Shown here piece by piece: positions 16,852 through 24,328 of a stretch of DNA of 64,000 bases (its first letter is position 1; each line of letters opens with the position of its first letter). Under the pieces are notes generated by a model. It was given only the letters and a program-made list of their open reading frames with translations, was not told where the DNA came from and searched no databases. The stretch is from Pedobacter ginsengisoli (lineage in GTDB: Bacteria > Bacteroidota > Bacteroidia > Sphingobacteriales > Sphingobacteriaceae). The stretch covers positions 2,911,555-2,975,554 of the forward strand of contig NZ_CP024091.1 in the NCBI RefSeq assembly GCF_002736205.1. The letters run 5' to 3'. Position numbers and translations under genes: made by a program.

Positions 16852-18357
16852 ATGATTGTTAGGTGGATTATTTGTATACTTATCCTATTGGCATCTGGCT
16901 TAAAGGCTGCGCCAAAACGGATAGTGCTGCGCAATACAGAAGCCTTTTATAAAATCAAAGCTGCCCGCCTCAATCAAAATGCCCTTTGGATCAGCGTCAC
17001 CCTAACCAACAATTCCAGCTCCAATGACTGGTACATCCAGGTGCCACCGCCCGTTAGCGAAGTAGATTTATATAGGAAGCTAAAAGACGGAGGCTTCCAA
17101 CACCTGAGACTGAACAGCAAAACACCGTACACCAACCGCCCGGTAAAGGTGAATGGATTTATCCTCCCTTTGAAATTGCAGAAAGGGGAAAGCCGGCATT
17201 ATTACCTGCGCATCAAAAACACCTATAAGCTCAAAATCCCGGTATATGCGGGCACGCTGGAAGCGATCTACGAAGAAGAGCATTTCAAAAATGTTGTCAA
17301 CGGATTTATGTTTGGGGCTTTACTGGCCCTGATGATTTACAACCTCTATATCTACATTGCCATCAGGGATAAATCCTATCTATTTTATCTAGGGTATCTG
17401 TTTTTTAGCGTGATCTTTTTGCTGATCTGGAATGGTTACATTCAGGGGCAATTACTCAATATCCTGCTGCTGGCCCTCGCAATCTGGCTGCTCACAGTTT
17501 ATGTCAATTCAAAGAAAGGCTACAAATCTTTGCTTTTTCACCTGGCTGCCTTTGCCTGCGTGCCCTTAAGCTATATACTATATGAAGGCTTTCATTCCTC
17601 TATGAGTATTCAGATGGGACTCTGCCTGCAATCGCTTGTACTCTCCTTTTCCCTGGCGGTAAAACTGAACGATTCAAAAAAGCAAACCATGCGCTTGCAA
17701 ACCGAAATGCTGGAACAGACCGCAGGTTTCTCCAAAGAACTCCTCATTGCGCAGGAAAACGAAAAAGAAAGCATCGCTACTGAGCTCAGTAGCCGCATCG
17801 GACAGCAACTGGTACAGCTCAAAAATGAAATCTATATATTGGAAAAGCAAAGCAATGGTGGAAACCCTGACTTGTTTTATAGCATAACCCAGGACATTGG
17901 AAAGGCCATTGAAGAAGTCAGCAATGTATCGTTCTCGCTTACACCTTATCAAATGAATACACTAGGACTGAAGCGCTCCTTAGAACGTCTGGCAGAAGAT
18001 ATGTCCACTAATGCAAGTACAAAGATAGATTTGAATATAGATGATTTAGATCATTTGCTTGACAAAGAAGCTCAGATGAATCTGTACAGGATCGTACAGG
18101 AACTACTCAGTAACCTGATCAAACACGCAGGTGCAACCTTTTGCAGCATCCGAATCAAATCAGCTGCAAAACATTTACAATTGAACTACCAGGACAACGG
18201 AAAAGGATATCACACCCAAAACCCCTCCACAGGTTTAGGACTTTCAGGCATCAGGGAACGCTGCAAACTCCTGCATGCCGAGATAAAAATAAGCAGCAAA
18301 CTCAGTGAAGGCACTAAAGTGTCCATCAAAATTCCAATTAAAACCATAGCCATATGA
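16852..18357 (+). CDS. 7TMR-DISM histidine kinase-like protein lacking the phosphoacceptor His
   Basis: 501 residues from the ATG at 16852; a TTG at 16846 would add two codons. A signal peptide and periplasmic 7TMR-DISM extracellular domain (about 20-140) lead into a membrane region that is about 80 residues shorter than in the second kinase. The dimerisation region reads ESIATELSSRIGQQL where HisKA_3 kinases have ELHD, so the phosphorylated His is Ser. The ATPase domain is well kept: N box YRIVQELLSNLIKHA, G1 DNGKGY, G2 GLGLSGIRER. Its stop overlaps the start of the response regulator by 4 bp. It probably binds ATP and phosphorylates a partner. Confidence 0.85.
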   Translation: MIVRWIICILILLASGLKAAPKRIVLRNTEAFYKIKAARLNQNALWISVTLTNNSSSNDWYIQVPPPVSEVDLYRKLKDGGFQHLRLNSKTPYTNRPVKVNGFILPLKLQKGESRHYYLRIKNTYKLKIPVYAGTLEAIYEEEHFKNVVNGFMFGALLALMIYNLYIYIAIRDKSYLFYLGYLFFSVIFLLIWNGYIQGQLLNILLLALAIWLLTVYVNSKKGYKSLLFHLAAFACVPLSYILYEGFHSSMSIQMGLCLQSLVLSFSLAVKLNDSKKQTMRLQTEMLEQTAGFSKELLIAQENEKESIATELSSRIGQQLVQLKNEIYILEKQSNGGNPDLFYSITQDIGKAIEEVSNVSFSLTPYQMNTLGLKRSLERLAEDMSTNASTKIDLNIDDLDHLLDKEAQMNLYRIVQELLSNLIKHAGATFCSIRIKSAAKHLQLNYQDNGKGYHTQNPSTGLGLSGIRERCKLLHAEIKISSKLSEGTKVSIKIPIKTIAI

Positions 18358-18998
18358 ACGCAAAGACGACCATACTCATCGCAGACGATCACCCGATATT
18401 CCTAAAGGGCCTAAAAGAAGTCATAGAATCTGAACCCGGTTACGAGGTTATTTTCGAAGCTAAAAATGGCCTGGAAGCGCTGGCCATTGCCCGGACCCGT
18501 CACCCGATGGTGACCATACTGGATATAGACATGCCGGAAATGAACGGACTGGTCGCAGCCGAAGAGCTGATTAAACTCGTGCCGGAGGCTAACGTCATCC
18601 TGCTGACCATGCACAAGGCAAAAGACACCTTCCTGCGCGCGCTCGATGTTGGCGTTGCCGGATATGTGTTAAAAGAAAATGCGGTGGTTGATATCATACA
18701 GGCCATAGAGGCTGTAATGACGGGGAATTCCTACATTAGCCCTGAGATGAGTTCATTTTTACTCAGCCAGCGCAGAGCGGCAAACCATAATCCAACCGCC
18801 AATGAGCTGCTCAGCACACTGACGCCATCAGAAATGAAAATATTGAAACTGGTAGGCAGCTATAAAAGTACAAAAGCCATAGCCGATGAACTCTTCATCA
18901 GTGAAAAAACGGTTTCCAACCACCGGATGAATATCCTGAAAAAACTAAACTTAAATGGCAAAAACAGCTTGCTGCGTTTTGCCATCGAACAACGCTAA
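18354..18998 (+). CDS. Response regulator, LuxR/NarL family
   Basis: A 214-residue protein with a receiver domain followed by a LuxR-type helix-turn-helix. Receiver residues are complete: acidic pair DD at 11-12, phosphoacceptor Asp in TILDIDMPEMNG, Thr in LLTMH and Lys in YVLKEN. The DNA-binding part has LTPSEMKILKLV and ISEKTVSNHRMNILKKLN. It is encoded between the two kinases, overlapping the first by 4 bp and 3 bp before the second. Its likely operators are the 16-bp palindromes upstream of the lipoprotein and hemerythrin genes. Confidence 0.95.
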   Translation: MNAKTTILIADDHPIFLKGLKEVIESEPGYEVIFEAKNGLEALAIARTRHPMVTILDIDMPEMNGLVAAEELIKLVPEANVILLTMHKAKDTFLRALDVGVAGYVLKENAVVDIIQAIEAVMTGNSYISPEMSSFLLSQRRAANHNPTANELLSTLTPSEMKILKLVGSYKSTKAIADELFISEKTVSNHRMNILKKLNLNGKNSLLRFAIEQR

Positions 18999-19001
18999 GA
19001 A

Positions 19002-20804
19002 ATGAGCAAAGGGTTACTCAAAGTTTTACTATTGTTTCTCGTACTTTCCGGTATAAGAGAAAGTTATGCCCAGGATATTCTGCTGAAAGACAATACAAAA
19101 AGCTATGCGCTTAGCCATCCCTTGTTCCTGATTGATGCTGACAATACCATTAGCGCTGATCAACTGTCGGAAAAAAACTTTAAGCCCTCAAAGTTTCCCA
19201 CCCTGTCCTTGGGAGCCACAACGGCATCGGTTTGGGTTAAAATCCGCATTCAAAACCAAAGCAATCAAACCGGCTGGCACATCCAGATCGACAGCCCGCC
19301 GGTATTGGAATCGGTTAGCGTATATCAGAAAAAGGACCGTGGCTTGTTTAAGATATTTGCAAGAACCGCCAACAAACCCAAAACCATAGGAGAGGTAAGG
19401 GTAAACAACCTGCTGATACCTATTTCCATTCCAATCCAAACAGCTTCAGAATTTTATATCAAAGCCAGCAGCAATAATATACTCAGGCTGCCAATTAAAG
19501 TCACTACCTTAAGGCAAGCCTTCGAACAGAGCTACCTGACAGATCTATTGAATGGAATTGTTTTTGGCATGCTGATCGCATTTGCCATTTACAACCTTTT
19601 TGTTTACATCATCACTAATGAACAGCCTTATCTTTATTATTTAGGCTATATATTTTTCTGGAGTCTGAACGTGTTTTTTTACAATGGCTTCCTGCCCGAT
19701 ATCCTGACTGAGCTCATCTGGTTAAACAGCGCAGGGACGATCATTTCCATAGCCAGCCTCCTGAGTGTCATTTTTACCAATTCTTTTTTGCAAACCAAAA
19801 AAAACAGTCCGTTTTTCTATAAAATCAGGGGGCTGATGTGCCTGCTTTCTATAGTGATTTTGCTGACTGATATTTTCTACAAAGGCGCCTATTCCTTTAT
19901 GCTTGTACAATACCTGATGTACCCCTTTTTCATCTATTGGTTTGGAGCAGGCATTCAGAGTTTAAGAAAGGGCTACAAACCAGCCATCTATTTTATACTT
20001 GGATTCGGATCCCTCATGCTGGGCAACGCTGTGTACAACTTAAAAGACCTGGATATCCTGCCTGACAATCTGATTACCCGTACCAGTATGCATTGGGGAA
20101 CACTGCTGGAAGCATTAATCCTGTCTTTCGCCCTGGCCAGCAGGCTCAACTTTTACAGGAAGCAGCAAGATCAGATTCAGCTGAAGACGATTGAAGAAAA
20201 AAGAGCATTTTTGAAAGAACTCCTTCAGCGGCAGGAACAGGAAAAAAAACGCATCGCCATGGAACTGCACGACAACATTGGCCAGCAGCTGATTTTGATT
20301 AAGAACAGGTCCTGGCGCCTGCAACAGCTCAGCGATGAGCCTATAAAGAATCTGGTTAGCCGTCCCATTGAACACATCGCAGCTACCATGGCTGAAGTAC
20401 GTGGCATACTTCACCGGTTAAGACCATACCAAATGGACCTGCTGGGATTAACCCAGAGCATCCATGGCTTAATTACAGATACTTTTACCAATTATGATAT
20501 CGAGCAGGGAAATACAGATGAAATCAACGCGTATTTCAATACAGACGAGTCCATGCACATCTTTAGGATCTTACAGCTGTTGACAGACAGTATTTTGGCC
20601 AGCAAGCCCGGCAAACAGATCCGCTATGCCATTAACCTTCACACTTCCAGTGTCGCTTTTAAGTTTGAAATACAAACCAGCCAGCAGATACTGAATGCTT
20701 CTCCTGATATTGAGAACAGACTGGAACTACTCAAAGGCAGCATCCATGTTCAAAAGACACAAAATGCTACCCAAATTACCGTAAACATCCCACTTACCCC
20801 TTAA
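19002..20804 (+). CDS. 7TMR-DISM histidine kinase-like protein with His but degenerate ATPase domain
   Basis: 600 residues: signal peptide, periplasmic 7TMR-DISM domain (about 25-165), seven-helix membrane region (about 185-390), coiled linker, and a HisKA_3 dimerisation domain with an intact H box, KKRIAMELHDNIGQQL. The C-terminal ATPase-like domain keeps its length but has lost its signatures: FRILQLLTDSILASK replaces the N box (Glu and Asn gone), there is no DxGxG, and the GLGL lid is absent (DIENRLELLKGSI). It should accept but not make phosphate. It complements the defect of the protein encoded at 16852. Confidence 0.85.
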   Translation: MSKGLLKVLLLFLVLSGIRESYAQDILLKDNTKSYALSHPLFLIDADNTISADQLSEKNFKPSKFPTLSLGATTASVWVKIRIQNQSNQTGWHIQIDSPPVLESVSVYQKKDRGLFKIFARTANKPKTIGEVRVNNLLIPISIPIQTASEFYIKASSNNILRLPIKVTTLRQAFEQSYLTDLLNGIVFGMLIAFAIYNLFVYIITNEQPYLYYLGYIFFWSLNVFFYNGFLPDILTELIWLNSAGTIISIASLLSVIFTNSFLQTKKNSPFFYKIRGLMCLLSIVILLTDIFYKGAYSFMLVQYLMYPFFIYWFGAGIQSLRKGYKPAIYFILGFGSLMLGNAVYNLKDLDILPDNLITRTSMHWGTLLEALILSFALASRLNFYRKQQDQIQLKTIEEKRAFLKELLQRQEQEKKRIAMELHDNIGQQLILIKNRSWRLQQLSDEPIKNLVSRPIEHIAATMAEVRGILHRLRPYQMDLLGLTQSIHGLITDTFTNYDIEQGNTDEINAYFNTDESMHIFRILQLLTDSILASKPGKQIRYAINLHTSSVAFKFEIQTSQQILNASPDIENRLELLKGSIHVQKTQNATQITVNIPLTP

Positions 20805-20806
20805 AA

Positions 20807-20875
20807 TAGGCAGTACTACCCAGATACTTGAATAGTATTCCCTATTCCCTGGCCTCCATTTCCAGCTTAATTTTG
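20807..20875 (+). promoter_or_regulatory. Promoter with palindromic operator upstream of the hemerythrin gene
   Basis: TAGGCAGTACTACCCA at 20807-20822 matches the site at 16803 at 14 of 16 positions. TAATTTTG at 20868-20875 is the same -7 element, and the centre-to-element distance is again 53.5 bp. The site begins three bases after the stop of the second kinase, so the downstream genes can be transcribed separately from the kinase genes. Confidence 0.6.
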
Positions 20876-20939
20876 AATTGTATTTCAAACCTGCCGATCA
20901 GCAGCAGCGAAATCAAGCAAAATAAAATTAAGCTATACC

Positions 20940-21620
20940 ATGGAAGAGATCAGATTTAACCTGTTTAAAAGCGTACATAAAGGATTAAGGGCATTGCTTG
21001 CCGATACACTTTTGCAACTTCAGCAGACCGATTTTTTAATCACCCAGCAGGCCGATAAAGGTATAGAACGCATCAAACTGGTTTTATTACAGCTGCACAG
21101 GCATACCAAATGGGAAGAGGATTATATTTTCCCGCAACTTGGAAACCAAAGCCAGAGCATGTCCAGCTTTTTTACCAATCAGCACTACCATACCGACTCC
21201 CTGACCCTTGAGCTAGACATCCTTATCTGCGGCTTTGAAGAAGCAAAATCAGGCCCGGAAAAAGAATTGCTGGGTGATAAGCTCCTGAATTCCTTTGTAG
21301 AATTCACCGCTTACAACTTCAATCACATGAACATGGAAGAACAGCTCATCAACCCCTTGCTATGGAATAATCACAGCGACAGTGAACTCCGGGCGTTACA
21401 ATTGCTGCATATGGACCAGTCTACAAGCAAAAGTGAAGACGTTCTGGTGCAGTGGATGCTGATCCATAACACCAACAGGGAAATGTCCGGTTGGCTCAAC
21501 AGCATGAATCAAAATAGAACATCCACCCAGTTTAACCTGGTATATGACCTGGCTCAAAAGGTCCTGGCACCGGAAAGACTGGAATCCATTAATTTATATA
21601 TATACGGAAATGAAAATTAA
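20940..21620 (+). CDS. Hemerythrin-like (HHE) domain protein
   Basis: A 226-residue soluble helical protein. His and Glu residues occur in the pattern of HHE iron sites: HKGLR near residue 13, HRHTKWEEDYIFP near 55, NQHYHTD near 77 and NFNHMNMEEQL near 120. Such domains bind a di-iron centre and sense or carry oxygen or nitric oxide. The C-terminal 80 residues are helical and unassigned. It is the first gene after the operator at 20807 and its end overlaps a small membrane-protein gene by 11 bp. Redox or NO sensing by this operon is a reasonable but unproven idea. Confidence 0.75.
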   Translation: MEEIRFNLFKSVHKGLRALLADTLLQLQQTDFLITQQADKGIERIKLVLLQLHRHTKWEEDYIFPQLGNQSQSMSSFFTNQHYHTDSLTLELDILICGFEEAKSGPEKELLGDKLLNSFVEFTAYNFNHMNMEEQLINPLLWNNHSDSELRALQLLHMDQSTSKSEDVLVQWMLIHNTNREMSGWLNSMNQNRTSTQFNLVYDLAQKVLAPERLESINLYIYGNEN

Positions 21621-21822
21621 CAACCGGCTTATCCAATTCGCTGCGGGCGTTTTTTTCCTGCTCGCCTGCGTTTTGGTGTGGTTTACCCCACATCATAGCG
21701 ACATCCTACATCAACCTTCCAGACTGAAAGTTAGCGCAGGTACCACAAATGAACACACAGCAGCAGGATATCAGGTCAGAAAAATCAGCCTGGAGATATC
21801 CCTGTTCACTAATCTTTTTTAA
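21610..21822 (+). CDS. Small single-pass membrane protein
   Basis: 70 residues starting MKINNRLIQFAAGVFFLLAC, with one transmembrane segment (about 8-25) that could also be a lipoprotein signal (LLAC). The remainder is short and polar and no domain was recognised. The ATG lies inside the last codons of the hemerythrin gene, indicating coupled translation, and its stop is 17 bp before the OmpA-family gene. Confidence 0.6.
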   Translation: MKINNRLIQFAAGVFFLLACVLVWFTPHHSDILHQPSRLKVSAGTTNEHTAAGYQVRKISLEISLFTNLF

Positions 21823-21839
21823 ACAAACACAGCATAGAC

Positions 21840-23087
21840 ATGAAAAAATTAATCTTTATCTCGGCCTTACTGCTGGCCGGAAGCAATTTAATGGCCCAGG
21901 GCTTTTTAAACAAACTGAAACAAAAAGCAGAAGACATGGCCTCTAAAACCCTTGACAAAGCCATAGAGGGAAAAGACAAAAAGAATACCGAAGCGAACAA
22001 TACTAGCCAATCAGGTATAAAAACTGAAAACAGCTCCGGTAGCAAGAACACCGCTTTGACCAGCACCACCGTCTACGACTTCGTTCCAGGATCTAAAGTA
22101 TTGCTGGCAGACAACTTCGCTCAGGATGCTATTGGCCAGTTCCCCTTAAAATGGTACACCAGAAGTAAAGGCGAAATCGTTACTGTGAATAATGCCAAAG
22201 GTAACTGGCTGCGCGTATATCCAGGTACATTTGTAAGCCCGGTAGTGAACATCGGAGAGAATACCACTATTGAGTTTGACCTGATCATGAACTGGCCGAA
22301 GGCGGGTGGGTATATGGTACCGGCAATTGGTTTCGCCTTCTACGACCGGGGAAATAAAGGAGAAATTTTATCCTATGACTACCGCCTGAAAAATTGCCTG
22401 AAATTCACCATCGCACCCTACAGATCAGAAGCTGCAATACAACTGACCTCCTATGAGAACGTTGCAAAGAAACTAGAAAGCGACAAATACAAAGTGGCAA
22501 ATTTCGAGAATAAGGTTGGCAGTCCAATCCATGTCGCCATCAGCATTCAAAAGGAAAGAGTAAGAATCTGGATAGATCAGGAAAAAGTATTTGACCTGCC
22601 ACAGGCAGCTCCACTAAACGGCAATTTGAATCAGCTCAAAATTGACATGTCCACCTCCAATTACACCAATGAGCAATTGGGTTATTACGTATCAAATTTC
22701 AGGTTCGCAGAAGGAAGCTCAGACAAGCGCTCTAAACTTCTGACTACAGGAAAGCTGGAAACCAGCGGCATCCTGTTTGCCAGCAACTCCGCTGAAGTAA
22801 AATCTGATAACGAAGGCAGCATCAAAGAAGTAGCCGCAGCCATGACTGAAAACCCAGACCTGACTATCAAAATCATCGGACATACCGATGCAGTCGGCAA
22901 ACCAGAGGCCAACCAGACCCTATCCAGCAAACGCGCCGAATCCGTTAAAAATGTCCTGGCAAAAACTTACCAGATCGATGCAAGCCGCATAGAAACCGAA
23001 GGCAAAGGCTCCAGCGCCCCCGTTACCTCGGACACCAGCGAAGCAGGCAATACCAAAAACAGAAGAGTAGAATTCATCAAACAATAA
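21840..23087 (+). CDS. OmpA-family protein with lectin-like middle domain
   Basis: 415 residues. After a signal peptide (ending LMAQG) comes a Lys/Glu-rich helical segment, then a beta-rich region of about 200 residues (LLADNFAQDAIGQFPLKWY onward) similar to concanavalin-A-like sandwiches, and a C-terminal OmpA domain with GHTDAVGKPEANQTLSSKRA and NRRVEF that binds peptidoglycan. It anchors the envelope. It belongs to the operon running from the hemerythrin gene to the GIN-domain gene. Confidence 0.9.
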   Translation: MKKLIFISALLLAGSNLMAQGFLNKLKQKAEDMASKTLDKAIEGKDKKNTEANNTSQSGIKTENSSGSKNTALTSTTVYDFVPGSKVLLADNFAQDAIGQFPLKWYTRSKGEIVTVNNAKGNWLRVYPGTFVSPVVNIGENTTIEFDLIMNWPKAGGYMVPAIGFAFYDRGNKGEILSYDYRLKNCLKFTIAPYRSEAAIQLTSYENVAKKLESDKYKVANFENKVGSPIHVAISIQKERVRIWIDQEKVFDLPQAAPLNGNLNQLKIDMSTSNYTNEQLGYYVSNFRFAEGSSDKRSKLLTTGKLETSGILFASNSAEVKSDNEGSIKEVAAAMTENPDLTIKIIGHTDAVGKPEANQTLSSKRAESVKNVLAKTYQIDASRIETEGKGSSAPVTSDTSEAGNTKNRRVEFIKQ

Positions 23088-23091
23088 AACC

Positions 23092-23801
23092 ATGATATAT
23101 TTCAGCAATACCGCCAACAGCATTCACCAACCCAGGAAATCAAACCTCTTTATCCTGCCCCTGTTGCTCCTTTTGATCAGCAGCTGCAAAAAAGAGGAGA
23201 TCAGCCCCAGCGGCAAGCAGATCACCGAAACCAGAAACCCGGGCACATTCCACAGCATCAGCACCAACAGCGCAGTAAACATCCACATCAGCCAGGGCGA
23301 TACCCATTCGGTGTCCATCAAAGGATCAGACAACCTCATCCAACACTTCAACACCAACATCGTCAACAACGAACTGGTCCTGAGCTACAAACAAGGCAAC
23401 ATCCTATCCAACGACCTGGAAATCTGGTTGACCCTACCCAGCCTGGAAAAACTCAGTACCTCAGGAAGCGGAAACATAGAAATACTGGGCAACTTCAACG
23501 ACCAGGAATCCTTCAACATCCGCAACACCGGCTCCGCCAATATACATTTATCGGCTCCATACGCAACAACCGCTTCAAATTCTACAACTCCGGAACCGGC
23601 TTCACAGACCTTTCAGCCATGTGGACAAACATCGCAGAATTCGACCTACCCGGAAGCGGAAACATTAAAATCAACGTACTGGAAGAATTAAAAGCAAAAA
23701 TAACCGGCAGCGGAAACATCTACTACAGCGGCAATCCAACCATCATCTCCGACATCAAAGACAGCGGAAAACTCATCAAATTCAATATGCCCAATGACTA
23801 G
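23092..23801 (+). pseudogene. GIN-domain (DUF2807) lipoprotein, frameshifted
   Basis: The frame from 23092 encodes a lipoprotein signal (LLLISSCKK) and the first half of a DUF2807/GIN beta-helix (ISTNSAVNIHISQGD, SGSGNIEILGNF). Near 23555, within CATTTATCGGCTCC, similarity moves to another frame, which continues GSIRNNRFKFYNSGTG and MWTNIAEFDLPGSGNI to the stop at 23801. One missing base explains it. Corrected length is about 237 residues, normal for the family. It may be a real lesion or a sequencing error in an otherwise intact operon. Confidence 0.75.
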
Positions 23802-23877
23802 AAAAACACATCAGCAGCTACAATGGCTGCTGATTTTCATCATCATCCTATTGATCGCACAAATGATGCGCTACTAA
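23794..23877 (+). CDS. 27-residue single-helix membrane microprotein
   Basis: An ATG overlaps the end of the GIN-domain frame and opens a short frame, MTRKTHQQLQ followed by WLLIFIIILLIAQMM and a stop at 23877. A basic N-terminus and a 15-17 residue hydrophobic helix are the pattern of a small membrane protein. Position at the 3' end of the operon, start-stop overlap and a terminator 70 bp later support expression; no family is known to me. Confidence 0.45.
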   Translation: MTRKTHQQLQWLLIFIIILLIAQMMRY

Positions 23878-23947
23878 AAATAGCCTTTAAACACGACCTG
23901 CGACAAAAGTATTCAGGATCACCGCAAAGATAAAGCGCTTAACAACA

Positions 23948-23976
23948 CATCCCGGTTTGCTTTCCAAATCGGGATG
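23948..23976 (+). terminator. Terminator of the kinase-OmpA-GIN region
   Basis: A 12-bp stem (23948-23959 with 23965-23976, arm CATCCCGGTTTG) with one G-T wobble, followed by CTTTAAT. It closes the plus-strand operon before the mobile DNA begins. Confidence 0.7.
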
Positions 23977-24095
23977 CTTTAATAAAAAAACTTATCATTC
24001 TGCGGTTCATTTTAAATCATCACGACATAGACGATTTCTAAAATTGCATAAACCTTATTACTTTAGGGTGGTGTACATTTCAACGCTTAAAACCC

Positions 24096-24150
24096 CTAAT
24101 CATAAACATTTTCCTCTATCTTTTTTGGACGTATTTTCCGCATCGACTCG
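24096..24150 (-). pseudogene. istB: istB 3' end, separated from its gene by the RIT element
   Basis: On the minus strand the frame ESMRKIRPKKIEENVYD followed by TAG is the C-terminal tail expected for an IS21-family IstB. It continues the reading frame that breaks off at 27672 (HRIDAIG). Left of it, TGTACATTTCAACGC at 24072 could be the terminal end of the IS21-type element, which would end in CA on the minus strand. Confidence 0.65.
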
Positions 24151-24182
24151 CCCTCCTTATGGAAAGCTTTCCATAAGGAGGG
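24151..24182. repeat. Perfect 32-bp palindrome at the left end of the RIT element
   Basis: Bases 24151-24166 (CCCTCCTTATGGAAAG) are the exact reverse complement of 24167-24182. The core TTATGGAAA also occurs in the terminal repeats and near both ends of the element, so the palindrome may be two recombinase half-sites head to head. Nothing similar is found at the right end. Confidence 0.8.
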
Positions 24183-24208
24183 TTATGACCACAATATGGT
24201 TATGGAAA
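24181..24208 (+). repeat. Left terminal inverted repeat of the RIT element
   Basis: 28 bp, GGTTATGACC through GGTTATGGAAA, exact reverse complement of 27644-27671. Contains an internal partial repeat of GGTTATG. Confidence 0.85.
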
Positions 24209-24328
24209 CTTGATGACTGAGATTTGTCTAGGGAACTTAACTTTAGCGGTTTACAAAAACACTATCCATAACCCCTTTCCATAACTTTAATGTGAAACAA
24301 TGCAGTTTCAACATTAAAAGTAAAAGTT

